Source: Quillaja saponaria (Eukaryota > Streptophyta > Magnoliopsida > Fabales > Quillajaceae). From it: a stretch of DNA of 64,000 nucleotides. The stretch is from positions 1,674,001 to 1,738,000 of the forward strand of contig CM055606.1 in assembly GCA_029379385.1 (NCBI GenBank), in the 5' to 3' direction. Both the position numbers and the translations under genes were made by a program. How positions within the stretch are numbered: position 1 is the first letter of the stretch; the number at the start of each line of letters is the position of its first letter. Shown in pieces: positions 11,166-21,312 of the stretch. Below the pieces are notes generated by a model. The model did no database searches. It saw nothing but the letters and a program-made list of their open reading frames with translations, and was not told the origin of the DNA.

Positions 11166-12044
11166 AAGGGTGGAAATAAAAAAAAATTTAATTATTAGAT
11201 ATTATTATTTATAAGTATTTGTCTATTTCTCTATGTCAAAAAAATATTTTTTCTTGTCATGTTATATATCTTTCATAATTTCAATAATGTTGCATATAAA
11301 ATTAATTAATTAAAGAAATAACATAAATTTCATAAATAGCTTAAGTTTTTTTTTAATATATAATATCTTTTTTAGATTAACGATTATTGCTCTTCAGCTT
11401 TTTCACACGCCGTTTTTCTTTGCAACTTTCTTAATTGAACTAGAATGTCATGGTTTGTATTAGCGTCTTCTTTCTAGTTTTTGTAACAATTGAAGTGCCA
11501 ACATCATTCTTTTCTCCTTTTTATTTTTCACTACTTTTGGTTGTTGGTTTATGTTCAATAGCAACTTTGAGAGTTATTAATGAAGTTACTCTCTCAATTT
11601 TAGGCTCTAAAGTTTAACTCCAAAATTTTTATTTTTTTATTGTCTTTTAAGCGAAGTTCATTAAATAAAAAAATTATTTTTAGATTCTATCAATATATTG
11701 TATGTAAAATTATATATATTCAAGTAATAAAATTGTTATACTAGTATATATTTTATAAGCTTGTAACAAATTTGAATATTAAAAAAAATCCCAACAAAAT
11801 TATTAATTATTGAAAATTATTATATTAAGTGATATTATACTTACTGAAATTCTCTGGGGCGTACAATTGGCCAACGTGGAAGACCGTAACATTTACCATT
11901 GGTGAAGTACGTTGGCCCACCTTTAAGAAACTAGCAACTACTCCTACCATACTATATCTCTATATTATGTTAGTTAACCAACCTCTACACTTTCACATGC
12001 CATGTTTGAAACAAATTAGGCAAAACACAAAGAGCTTTCTCATC
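11166..12044. other. Upstream region of dirigent B
   Basis: About 11310-11620 is homologous to 14760-15090 upstream of dirigent C. From about 11620 to 11965 copy B has roughly 330 bases that copy C lacks. This extra part holds an inverted repeat (TGGCCAACGT at about 11869 and ACGTTGGCC at about 11909). No gene is seen. Confidence 0.6.
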
Positions 12045-12050
12045 TATAAA
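12045..12050 (+). promoter_or_regulatory. TATA box of dirigent B
   Basis: TATAAA in the context TCTATAAAAGC lies 110 bases before the ATG and is conserved in the duplicate upstream of dirigent C. Confidence 0.65.
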
Positions 12051-12154
12051 AGCTTTGCAAAAGCCATACTCAAAAGATAAGTCTCATTCATTGTTGGCCA
12101 CTTCTGTTTGTCGTCTCTTTCCTTTGATTGAAAAAGAGATCAAAGAAAGTGAAA

Positions 12155-12700
12155 ATGGCAATTAACTCTTGTGTGCTTGTGATGTTTATATTGTTAGTGG
12201 CAGCCATGCCATGGTCTAAAGGCTTCAAAATACAGAATTTTGCCCAAAAAGAGAACACTACCAACCTCCAATTCTACTTCCATGACAAACTGAGTGGCAA
12301 AAACCCAAGTGCTGTTAGGGTGGCTCAAGCTGCTGACACTGACAAATCCCCCACCCTCTTTGGAATGGTCATGATGGCAGATGACCCATTAACCGAAACA
12401 CCGGATCCGAATTCAAAGCTGGTTGGGCGAGCTCAAGGATTATATGGATCAGCAGGGCAGAAGGAGTTGGGATTAATAATGGCCATGAACTTTGAGTTCT
12501 TGGATGGTACATTATACAGAGGCAGTTCTATCAGTATCTTTGGCAAGAACCCGGCAATGCACCCTGAACGAGAGATGCCAATCGTAGGTGGGACTGGGAT
12601 TTTCCGGTTAGCACGCGGATATGCTATTGCCAAGACTCATTGGTATGATCCCACCACCGGTGATGCTATAGTTGGCTACAACGTAACTGTGATTTACTAG
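12155..12700 (+). CDS. Dirigent protein B
   Basis: This is an intact, intronless gene for a 181-residue dirigent-family protein, the usual family length. Residues 1-23 form a hydrophobic signal peptide ending SKG, so the mature protein should be secreted to the apoplast, where dirigents steer phenoxy-radical coupling. The domain starts at TTNLQFYFHDKLSGKNPSA and continues through MMADDPLTETPDPNSK, MPIVGGTGIFRLARGYA and TGDAIVGYNV at the C-terminus. The ATG at 12155 is chosen because upstream in-frame sequence offers only a TTG, and the same start is conserved in copy C. It differs from copy C at six residues (positions 9, 13, 29 and three near the end). The specific product is unknown. The closest Arabidopsis genes I recall are At2g21100/At2g21110. 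Confidence 0.95.
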   Translation: MAINSCVLVMFILLVAAMPWSKGFKIQNFAQKENTTNLQFYFHDKLSGKNPSAVRVAQAADTDKSPTLFGMVMMADDPLTETPDPNSKLVGRAQGLYGSAGQKELGLIMAMNFEFLDGTLYRGSSISIFGKNPAMHPEREMPIVGGTGIFRLARGYAIAKTHWYDPTTGDAIVGYNVTVIY

Positions 12701-13654
12701 ACGTTGGTCCTCTTCTGTATTCTACACATTAATTAACCTAGTTGTTGATTGTATTTCAGGCATGTACTGCTATTTGCTTTTGGTTTAGTAAACCTTCGTT
12801 TTGTGTTTACATATATACTTCCACTACCATGGCATACAAAATATAGAGTGGAGGAGAAAGTGAATACATTTTTATGCCAAATAATGGATTCACACCCATA
12901 GAGAAAAATGTATATATATAATTTAGAAAAAGGCAAGAATAAAAAATATACAATCTATGCCAATAACATGACCCAAAAGCCAATATCTAACGACAATATC
13001 ACTAATTAAGGAAGAGATACTTCTGAGTTTGGGTAAAACAATTTTTTTTTTAAAATGCAATTGATAGCTTATCCTTCTTTCCATTCTCTTATATTTCATC
13101 GTTCACTCAATTTACGAAATTTTTATTATATAAGAATATTATCTTCAGAAAAAATATAACTTCATCCACCGGTGGTTTACATGACTCACTTTGCCAATAT
13201 AAAGCTTATGTACTATCATTTTATCCATTGAAATTGATATCATTATCAGTTAACCTAATTCCGTTCAGTTTTAACAAAAAAAGTCCTGCAACATGCATAC
13301 ACATAATATCTAATTGTAACATATATTGATTTTTAATTAAAAAAATAACAAAATACACTCAAAATTTTTACCAAATTGGAGTATTCTTTTTAGGCTGAAA
13401 TTCGAATCAAATAGTGCATTATTTGAATTCAATATACTTGAATTCGAATATAAAATAAAATTTGAATTTGAATTTGAATGCAATTTCAAATTTTCAGAAT
13501 CGAATTGGTATAAAATTTAAATTCATACACAAATTCGAATAAAAATTTATATACGAACTCAAAATCGAATAAAATGTGAAAATATTCAATTTTTTTAGGG
13601 TAGTCTGATTTAAAAAATCAAAAAAATTGTTTTTATTTAAATTTCTTTGATATA
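12701..13654. other. 3' flank of dirigent B, AT-rich
   Basis: 12701 to about 13345 is homologous to the 3' flank of dirigent C (15824 to about 16420). 13390-13570 is rich in repeated GAATTCGAAT-like motifs of the sort found in non-autonomous transposons, but I could not define ends. No gene is seen. Confidence 0.6.
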
Positions 13655-14645
13655 AATATTTTACCAATTTACTGTGTGATTTATATTAGACATATTCCAC
13701 ATAGACTATGTCGGTTTACTAATAATTTAATATAAATGGTCAAACATTATGCCTATTTATTGTAAACCATATATTATTAGATATAATTTTTTACACTTTT
13801 ATCAATTTTCTACGAAACATATAATTAGACATAAATCGTCATATATGTTGCCATTATACTATGTTACATATAGCTAGAAGTAAATTGCCATGGACTCTGG
13901 CAATCGACACATAAATCGTCATTGATTGAGCCAATTTACTAGGAAATATTCAATTAGATGAACATTGTCAGTCTTTCTGTCATTCACTTCATGATCAATC
14001 ATAAATTGTTAGACACTTTATCATTTTAATTACTCTAAAGTTATAGTTCCAAGTAAATTGTTATAGTCTTTGCCATTTTACTCTGAAATTTAGAATTAGA
14101 CATATTTCGTTATTATATTTGTACGAGATACACTATGTTTTAGGTCTCTTTCTAAATTTATTATGAAATATATAATTTATAATAAATTATTTTACCAATA
14201 TATTATGAAATTATAATTAGAGATAAATTGTGTTAGATTTTGTTAATTTTCAGCTATATATATATAAAGAATATATATATATATAAAGATAAATAGTAAT
14301 GTATTTTGTCAATTTACTGTGAACCATACAATTATAAATAAAATAGCCGCATACTTTGTCAATTTATTGTGAAATATATAATTAAACACAAATTTATATA
14401 AACTATGTCACGTTGTCAAATAATTAGACATAAATCATCACATATTAAGCCAATTTCCCATTAAAAATATAATCATACCTAAATCTTTAGATATTTTACC
14501 AATTTACTGTGTGATGTATATAATTAGACACAAACCATATAGACTATGTTGATTTACTAATAATTTGATATAAATCTTCAAACACTATATACGCATATTT
14601 TATCAATTTCTTGTGAACCATATAATTAGATATATAATAACTCCC
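13655..14645. repeat. Diverged minisatellite array between dirigent B and C
   Basis: About 1 kb is built from many degenerate copies of a roughly 50-base unit with the recurring elements CCAATTTACTGTGAA, CATATAATTAGACATAAAT and CATA-ACTATG. A short TA-rich expansion sits inside near 14250-14285. The same unit occurs at 10850-11165. The arrangement suggests the repeat bounded, and perhaps mediated, the dirigent tandem duplication. Confidence 0.7.
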
Positions 14646-15167
14646 CTGATAATTAATGTAAAGGGTGAAATAAATCTATTTCTTCAAAAATAAGTCATGT
14701 CATTCATATATATCTTTCATAATTTCAATAACTTTGCATCCAAATGTTGAAGCTAATCAAAGAAATAACATAAATTTCATAAATAGCCTAAGTTTTACTT
14801 TTTTAGAAGAAAACATATAATATCTTTATGGACTAACGATTCTTGCTGTTCAGCTTTTTCACACCTTGTTTTTCTTTACAACTTTTTTAATTGAACTAGA
14901 ATGTCATGGCTTGTGTTAGCATATTCTTCTCGTTTTTGTAACAATTGAAGTGCCAACATCATTCTTTTCTTCTTTTATTTTTAACTACTTTTGGTTTTTG
15001 GTTTATGTATGACTTTATCCTACAGCAAGTTCGAGAGTAATTAGTGAAATTACTTTCTCAATTTTCGGCTCTAAAATTTGACTCCAAAATTATGTTAGTT
15101 AGCCAACCTCTACACTTTCACATGCCATGTTTGAAACAAATTAGGCAAAACACAGAGCTTTCTCGTC

Positions 15168-15173
15168 TATAAA
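15168..15173 (+). promoter_or_regulatory. TATA box of dirigent C
   Basis: TATAAA lies 110 bases before the ATG, the same spacing as in copy B. The core promoter is conserved although the DNA further upstream differs. Confidence 0.65.
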
Positions 15174-15277
15174 AGCTTTGCAAAAGCCATGCTCAAAATA
15201 TAAGTCTCATTCATTGTTGGCCACTTCTGTTTGTCGTCTCTTTCCTTTGATTGAAAAAGAGATCAAAGAAAGTGAAA

Positions 15278-15823
15278 ATGGCAATTAACTCTTGTGTGCT
15301 TATGATGTTTATATGGTTAGTGGCAGCCATGCCATGGTCTAAAGGCTTCAAAATACAGAATTTAGCCCAAAAAGAGAACACCACCAACCTCCAATTCTAC
15401 TTCCATGACAAACTGAGTGGCAAAAACCCAAGTGCTGTTAGGGTGGCTCAAGCTGCTGACACTGACAAATCCCCCACCCTCTTTGGAATGGTCATGATGG
15501 CGGATGACCCATTAACCGAAACACCCGATCCGAATTCAAAGCTGGTAGGGCGAGCTCAAGGATTGTATGGATCAGCAGGGCAGAAGGAGTTGGGATTAAT
15601 AATGGCCATGAACTTCGAGTTCTTGGATGGTACATTATACAGAGGCAGCTCTATCAGTATCTTTGGCAAGAACCCGGCAATGCACCCGGAACGTGAGATG
15701 CCAATCGTAGGTGGGACTGGGATTTTCCGGTTAGCACGCGGATATGCTATTGCCAAGACTCATTGGTATGATCCCATCACCGGTGATGCTATAGTTGGCT
15801 ACAACGTAACTCTGGTTTACTAG
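15278..15823 (+). CDS. Dirigent protein C
   Basis: This intact, intronless gene encodes 181 residues and is the tandem duplicate of dirigent B, 3123 bases downstream in the same orientation. The signal peptide and dirigent domain are as in B. By eye 175 of 181 residues agree; substitutions lie in the signal peptide (V9M, L13W), at F29L and in the last 17 residues. The whole central domain is unchanged, so both copies likely have the same biochemical role: secreted, cell-wall radical-coupling guidance. The identity may reflect recent duplication or gene conversion. The 5' flank lacks about 330 bases found before copy B, so expression could differ. Confidence 0.95.
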   Translation: MAINSCVLMMFIWLVAAMPWSKGFKIQNLAQKENTTNLQFYFHDKLSGKNPSAVRVAQAADTDKSPTLFGMVMMADDPLTETPDPNSKLVGRAQGLYGSAGQKELGLIMAMNFEFLDGTLYRGSSISIFGKNPAMHPEREMPIVGGTGIFRLARGYAIAKTHWYDPITGDAIVGYNVTLVY

Positions 15824-17023
15824 ACGTTGGTTACTTGGTCCTCTTCTCTATTCTCCACATTAATTAACCAAGTTGTTGATTGTCTTTCAGGCATGTATTG
15901 TTATTTGCTTTTGGTTTAGTAAACCTTCACTTTGTGTTTACATATATACTTCCACTACTATGGCATACAAATATATAGTGGAGGAGAAATTGGTTAAACT
16001 TTATGCCAAATAATAATGGATCCACACTTATAGAGAAATATACATATGCATAATTTAGAAAAAGGCAAGACTAAAAAATATACAACCTATGCCAATAGCA
16101 TTACTGTAACCCAGAAAAAAAAAAAAAAAAAAAACAAAAGCCAATATCTAACAATAATATCACTAATTAAGGATTTTAAATTGCAGTTGATAACTTATGC
16201 TTCTTTCATTCTCTTATGTTTCATCTTTCATTCTATTTATGAAATTATTCTTATATAAGAATATTTTCACTTTGTCAACATATAGTTTTTGAACTATCAT
16301 TAATATTCACCAAGATTGATACCATTATTAGTTAACCTACCTCTATTCATTTTTAATATAAAAAGCCATGTGACATACACATATATAATATCTAATTGTA
16401 ACATTCATTGATTTTTATAAAAACACTCAAAAGTTATTCAAAAAAGGAGTATCCTATGATAATTTTTCTGTAAATTTATACTAAATGAGGAGAGAGACAT
16501 TTATTCAGCTTACATTATAAAAATATCTTTCAATAATTAATTAATTTTAACATGTGAGTTGTGATTTTTTTGTCCACATAAACAAGTTGATATTGATAAC
16601 TTACACTAAAGACTGTTAGGATTTTTCTTTTTTTTATACAATCAGTTTTAAGCAAAATTTTTATATTTTATTTAAAATAAAAAGTGCCCTTGAGCACTGG
16701 GCGATGGGATATTGTTTCCAAACTAGAATAATTAATTAATGCAACTTAACACAGGTTAATGGTCCAGCAATGGCCCAAACCGATGCGGCAAAACGGAAAC
16801 GGGTCCTAACCTCCAGACACCACCGGGTTGACCCATTTTCATTTCGGATTATCAATAAACCAGGCAAGGATCTCCAGGGGGACTTGATCCGGTTGTTAAT
16901 TCATTACCCAGCAGCCAGCCGTCAATGGTAGCAGGAATTGGTTTGCCGAATTCACCATTGCCTCCGAAGACAACCCAACATAGATGAAGAAGAAGTACTC
17001 AATACTCATGGTTTCCCTCTGCA
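15824..17023. other. Intergenic, dirigent C to PPR
   Basis: Up to about 16420 this matches the 3' flank of dirigent B and includes an A-run near 16117-16135. After that there is AT-rich DNA, then a more balanced 16680-17020 likely to be the PPR gene 5' region. No clear TATA box was found. An upstream ATG at 17008 is in another frame. Confidence 0.5.
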
Positions 17024-18865
17024 ATGCCCTCTCTCTCTTCCTCTGCTATCAAGTTAACCACTTATGGAGCAAAATCCAGTAAACGAAATGCCATCAAGCT
17101 TCCTTGCATCGTCAAGTCTCTCCTCAATCTCTCTTACCAAGGTCAACTGGCAGAAGCTGTTTCTTCTCTCGGCCTTTTAGCTAGCAGAGGCATTCGCTTG
17201 CCCTCGAGAATACTCGCTAATCTCTTGCAGCAGTGTGGAAACGCTAAATCACTCAGAGAAGGAAAATGGGTTCACGTCCATTTGAAGTTGACCGGACACA
17301 AACATCCCACTACGTTTTTGGCAAACCATTTAATAGGTATGTATTTAAAATGTGGCAATGACGTTGAGGCACGTAAAGTGTTTGATAAAATGGCTGTTAG
17401 AAATATTTATTCTTGGAACAATATGCTTTCTGGTTATGGTAAATTGGGAATGTTAAAGCCAGCTAGGGAATTGTTTGATAAAATGCCCGAAAAGGATGTT
17501 ATATCGTGGAATACAATGGTGATTGCTTATGCGCAGAACGGGTTCATTGATGAGGCTTTGAGGTTTTATAGAGACTTGAGGAGATTGACAATAGGCTATA
17601 ACGAGTTCACTTTTGCCGGTGTATTGAATGTTTGCATAAAGCTAAAGCAGTTGGAAATCTCTAGGCAGGTTCATGGACAGGTTTTAGTAGCAGGGTTTTT
17701 GTCAAATGTGGTTCTTTCAAGTTCAATTGTTGATGCTTATGCAAAATGTAGAGAGATGGTAGATGCAAGGAGATTGTTTGATGACATGACCGACAGGGAT
17801 ATCTTTGCTTGGACAACCTTGGTTTCAGGTTATGCGAAATGGGGGGATTTGGAATTGGCATCTGAATTGTTTAATCAGATGCCTCAGAAAAATTCTGTTT
17901 CATGGACAGCTCTGATCGCTGGCTATGCTAGAAACTGTCAGGGTCATGAAGCCCTAGACCTTTTCAGAAAGATGATAATGCATAGGTTTAGACCTGATCA
18001 GTATACATTCAGTAGTTGTCTCTGTGCTTGTGCTTCCATTGCTGCACTAAAACATGGTAAACAAATACATGGTTTTTTGATACGAAATAATGTTAGACCT
18101 AATACCATAGTTGTGAGCTCTATAATTGACATGTACTCGAAATGTGGGGTTGTGGAAACTTCTAAGCAAGTGTTCAATCTCATGGGAAATAAGCAAAATG
18201 TTGTTTTGTGGAACACAATGATATCTGCATTAGCTCAGCATGGTTATGGCGTAGAGGCAATACTAATGCTTAATGACATGCTAAGATCAGGAGTGAATCC
18301 AGATAGGATCTCCTTTGTTGTCATTCTCCATGCATGTAGTCACTCAGGTCTTGTGCAAGAAGGGCTTAATTTCTTCAATTCTATGGCTCGTGATCATGAT
18401 ATTGTTCCTGACGAAGAACACCATGCCTGCTTAATTGATCTTTTGGGTCGAGCTGGACGTTTCGATGAGATATTGCAACATCTCCGGATGATGCATTGTA
18501 GACCAAGTGACCGGGTTTGGAATGCCTTACTTGGTGTATGTAGAATTCATGGTAATATAGAATTGGGGAAAGAAGCAGCTGAATGCCTAATTGAGTTGGA
18601 GCCTCAGTCTTCTGCTGCTTATGTATTACTTTCAAGTATATATGCTACACTTGGAAAATGGGAGATGGTACAGCAAGTGAGACGACTTATGGATCAAAGG
18701 CGTGTGAGGAAAGAAAGAGCCATTAGTTGGATTGAAAATGAAAGTAAGATTCATTCTTTCACCGTATCAGATGGATTGCACCCTTTGAAGGAAAGCATAT
18801 TCTCAAATTTAGAATACTTAGCTACGCATATGGAAGATGCTTCAATAGTCGACTCTGAAGTCTAG
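17024..18865 (+). CDS. PLS-class pentatricopeptide repeat protein, At2g21090-like
   Basis: This is an intact, intronless 613-residue PPR protein. PPR proteins bind organelle RNA sequence-specifically and act in editing, splicing or stability in plastids or mitochondria. After a basic, Ser-rich N-terminus that could be a transit peptide, PPR motifs run from about residue 60 to 500, for example NIYSWNNMLSGYGKLGML and NSVSWTALIAGYARN. An E/E+ tail follows (VWNALLGVCRIHGN, RVRKERAISWIE). There is no DYW deaminase domain, so any editing role would need a partner. The family resemblance to Arabidopsis At2g21090 is strong along the full length, from memory. Its target RNA is unknown. Its 3' end is duplicated at 27123-27369. 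Confidence 0.95.
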   Translation: MPSLSSSAIKLTTYGAKSSKRNAIKLPCIVKSLLNLSYQGQLAEAVSSLGLLASRGIRLPSRILANLLQQCGNAKSLREGKWVHVHLKLTGHKHPTTFLANHLIGMYLKCGNDVEARKVFDKMAVRNIYSWNNMLSGYGKLGMLKPARELFDKMPEKDVISWNTMVIAYAQNGFIDEALRFYRDLRRLTIGYNEFTFAGVLNVCIKLKQLEISRQVHGQVLVAGFLSNVVLSSSIVDAYAKCREMVDARRLFDDMTDRDIFAWTTLVSGYAKWGDLELASELFNQMPQKNSVSWTALIAGYARNCQGHEALDLFRKMIMHRFRPDQYTFSSCLCACASIAALKHGKQIHGFLIRNNVRPNTIVVSSIIDMYSKCGVVETSKQVFNLMGNKQNVVLWNTMISALAQHGYGVEAILMLNDMLRSGVNPDRISFVVILHACSHSGLVQEGLNFFNSMARDHDIVPDEEHHACLIDLLGRAGRFDEILQHLRMMHCRPSDRVWNALLGVCRIHGNIELGKEAAECLIELEPQSSAAYVLLSSIYATLGKWEMVQQVRRLMDQRRVRKERAISWIENESKIHSFTVSDGLHPLKESIFSNLEYLATHMEDASIVDSEV

Positions 18866-21257
18866 AAGTTAGTCAAAGAAGTTTTGAGAAGATTATATTG
18901 GGGGGATCAACAAGAACTCAATTTATTGTTAATTCCCTTGACTTACTACATTTCTTTTCTCTTCTTAAGTGAGTAGTCTGTTTACTGTCTTCATATTTTA
19001 CAGAAATGAATGTCCATATTGGTTTGTTTGTGAGGTTGTTACCCCACCAAAAGTGGGGAGAGGAAGAGACCTGGGGTTTGGGATGGGCAGGGTCTATAAC
19101 TCCATAGAAGATAATCTGCTTCCTTCTTTGTCATTGTTTTGTATCATTTTCTCTCCAAATAAACTTGATAAAGAGCTTCTAAGGTATCAAGCTTCTTCTT
19201 TAGCCTACTTTAATGGATATGTATTTTATCATAATGGATTAACATGACCATGAAGATGGTTCTCTCTCTGTTTCACTTTTCCCCCTCATAACTATTACCC
19301 CTTCCCAGCAATGACTCTAGATGTCTAAGTTGTATCAGGTAAACTCCTTACGTTTTAGTGACCTTTAGCAGAGAAATGGTAAGCCATGCCACGTTGTTCC
19401 AGGTAACTCCTTAGTAATGAACGAACTTTTAACGGAGAAATTAGTAAGCCAAGTAAAAAATCTGGCAAAGGTAGAATTTTAGTTCATTATATTTCTGTAC
19501 AGAATTACCAAGAGCCAGTCACTTACACCGTTGATCTACACCCCCAATGGCAATTCCCTCTCTATACACTATTCATTTAGCATTTACTCCTGGTCCCTTG
19601 GAGCAGGTGGGGCAGGTAAAGTTTTGTGGTGTTGCTTAATTGGAGCTGAGAAGGAAAATTGTCTTCACTAGCAGTGAGGACTGCTGTTGGTATTCAAATT
19701 CTCACCATCCACTACAATCGAGGTATATCCTTTCCTTCTTCTCTCCATGGATCTGTTTCTCTCTTCGTCAATCTTTTTCACACTCGTAAGCAAGTATATA
19801 CGGTTTTGATGTTAATTTATAATTATACCCGACTGATAAAATTATCCCTTGGACTCATAAAGAAAAAAAATATTTTCTCATTGTTTTCTTCTCTCTTTTC
19901 AGGCATAAAATAAAAAAAGAACTTGCAGATGGCAGCCTGGTAAGATTAGGCTATAATTTATGCAAAACTGGGCCCAAGTCTTGATGCAGAAACCTGTGTG
20001 AAAAAAGAGCCTAGTCAATAGAATTCTTTTCTCCCAGAAAGTTGGTATACAGATATGGTGAATCATGTATTTTTCCGTATCACTCTGAACATTAGTTCAA
20101 ACTGTTACATGTTTCTGTGTTCTGCACCTTTGAACATGTTACTGTGTCTGTAATGCAATTACTACCTTTTTTTAGTCAGTTCCACGACATGATTGCTGGG
20201 ATATTTTTTTTCAATCCAACAACATCGTGCCGTCACCCACTAGAGACACCTTTGAACATGCTATTGATTTTGTTGTGCAGCTTTTTCTTTCACACAATCA
20301 GTGGCAGAGCTATATACACTTGAACTCAAGTTTGGAAATAATGTTTTTACTAGGTAAACTTTTATATACTGATCAACATTGAGGGAATATTTTGAAAATG
20401 ACCCTCTGAATTTTATAAAAATATGTATTGACCCAATGGATTTTGACAAAATAAGTTAAACTAGTTAAATAATAAAATATTAAAATAGTTTTGAAGTCAA
20501 TAATATTCTTTAAAAATATGTAACTTACACGTGTAAAATAAAACTAGTACTCAGTTTAAATTTTACTAAAGGTATTGTCCCAATTTTATGTATTTGATAG
20601 TAAAATAAAATTTTGTAAGTTAGAAATAACTTTAAATAATTCATGGGCATAATATGTGAGTGTTACAACTTCATTTTTAAAATCAATTGGCCCACCAATG
20701 AAAAGATGTGGGAATGGCAATCAAAAAGAGAATTCCTTAGTGGTTTCGCACTCAGGCACTTCGAATGTACATATAGTTTGCCAAAGTTGGTCTCAGAATT
20801 GGGAAAGCTAAGTAGAACTCACAATCGGATAGAAATCTCTGTCTATGTGAGAATTTTGATGACACTACCTATTAGTGGGACCAAAATTGAAACAAACTTG
20901 AGATCTTTATCTGTTTGTGCTCTACTTTAGCTTTTCAAATTCTGAAACCCAGCTTCCTTTGTGGGAAACTATATGAACATTCGAAGTGCCTTCCGTGGGG
21001 TGCAAAACCACTAAGAAATTTCCTTTTTGAGGGCCATTCCCACTTCCTTTTCCAGCGGTGAAAGCTCCAAAACATTTCCTTTGGAGAAAGCTCCAGAACA
21101 TTTCCTACTGTTCCAGTCTGTACAAGGACATCAACAAAATCATTAACCCAAAACGTGTTTTTTTATTCTCCTACAGCCAGGAACATTTACAAAATACTAC
21201 GTGATATCAGGTGAAAATTTACAGTGAGCAGCCACTCTATCCTTGTTGAGATAAAGC
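18866..21257. other. PPR 3' flank to amidase copy 2 promoter
   Basis: No gene is supported. It contains a local duplication of about 65 bases (19334-19450, GGTAACTCCTTAG and AGTAAGCCA), the array flank shared with 23856-24360 and 30240-30690, and a truncated hAT-like element starting at 20299 after CACACAAT. 20995-21250 is conserved upstream of amidase copy 3. Confidence 0.55.
20299..20645 (+). mobile_element. Truncated hAT-like non-autonomous element
   Basis: It begins CAGTGGCAGAGC directly after CACACAAT, exactly as the complete copy at 24364-24959 does, and loses homology near 20645. The right terminus is missing. Confidence 0.6.
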
Positions 21258-21264
21258 TATAAAA
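21258..21264 (+). promoter_or_regulatory. TATA box of amidase copy 2
   Basis: TATAAAA lies 49 bases before the ATG at 21313, in GCTATAAAAGGTGCACGCC. The equivalent site before copy 3 reads GTATAAGG. Confidence 0.6.
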
Positions 21265-21312
21265 GGTGCACGCCATGTGTTTGTGAACAAAGCTGAACGA
21301 ATAATAGCAAAA

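Noticed and set aside
12128..12154. Upstream start extending dirigent B by nine residues
   Set aside because: It would need a TTG start; the ATG at 12155 begins the signal peptide.
13380..13620. GAATTCGAAT-rich stretch as a MITE
   Set aside because: No terminal repeats or target duplication could be placed.
20643..20930. 95-codon open frame upstream of amidase copy 2
   Set aside because: No domain, absent from unit B, and in the 490-base segment of uncertain origin.
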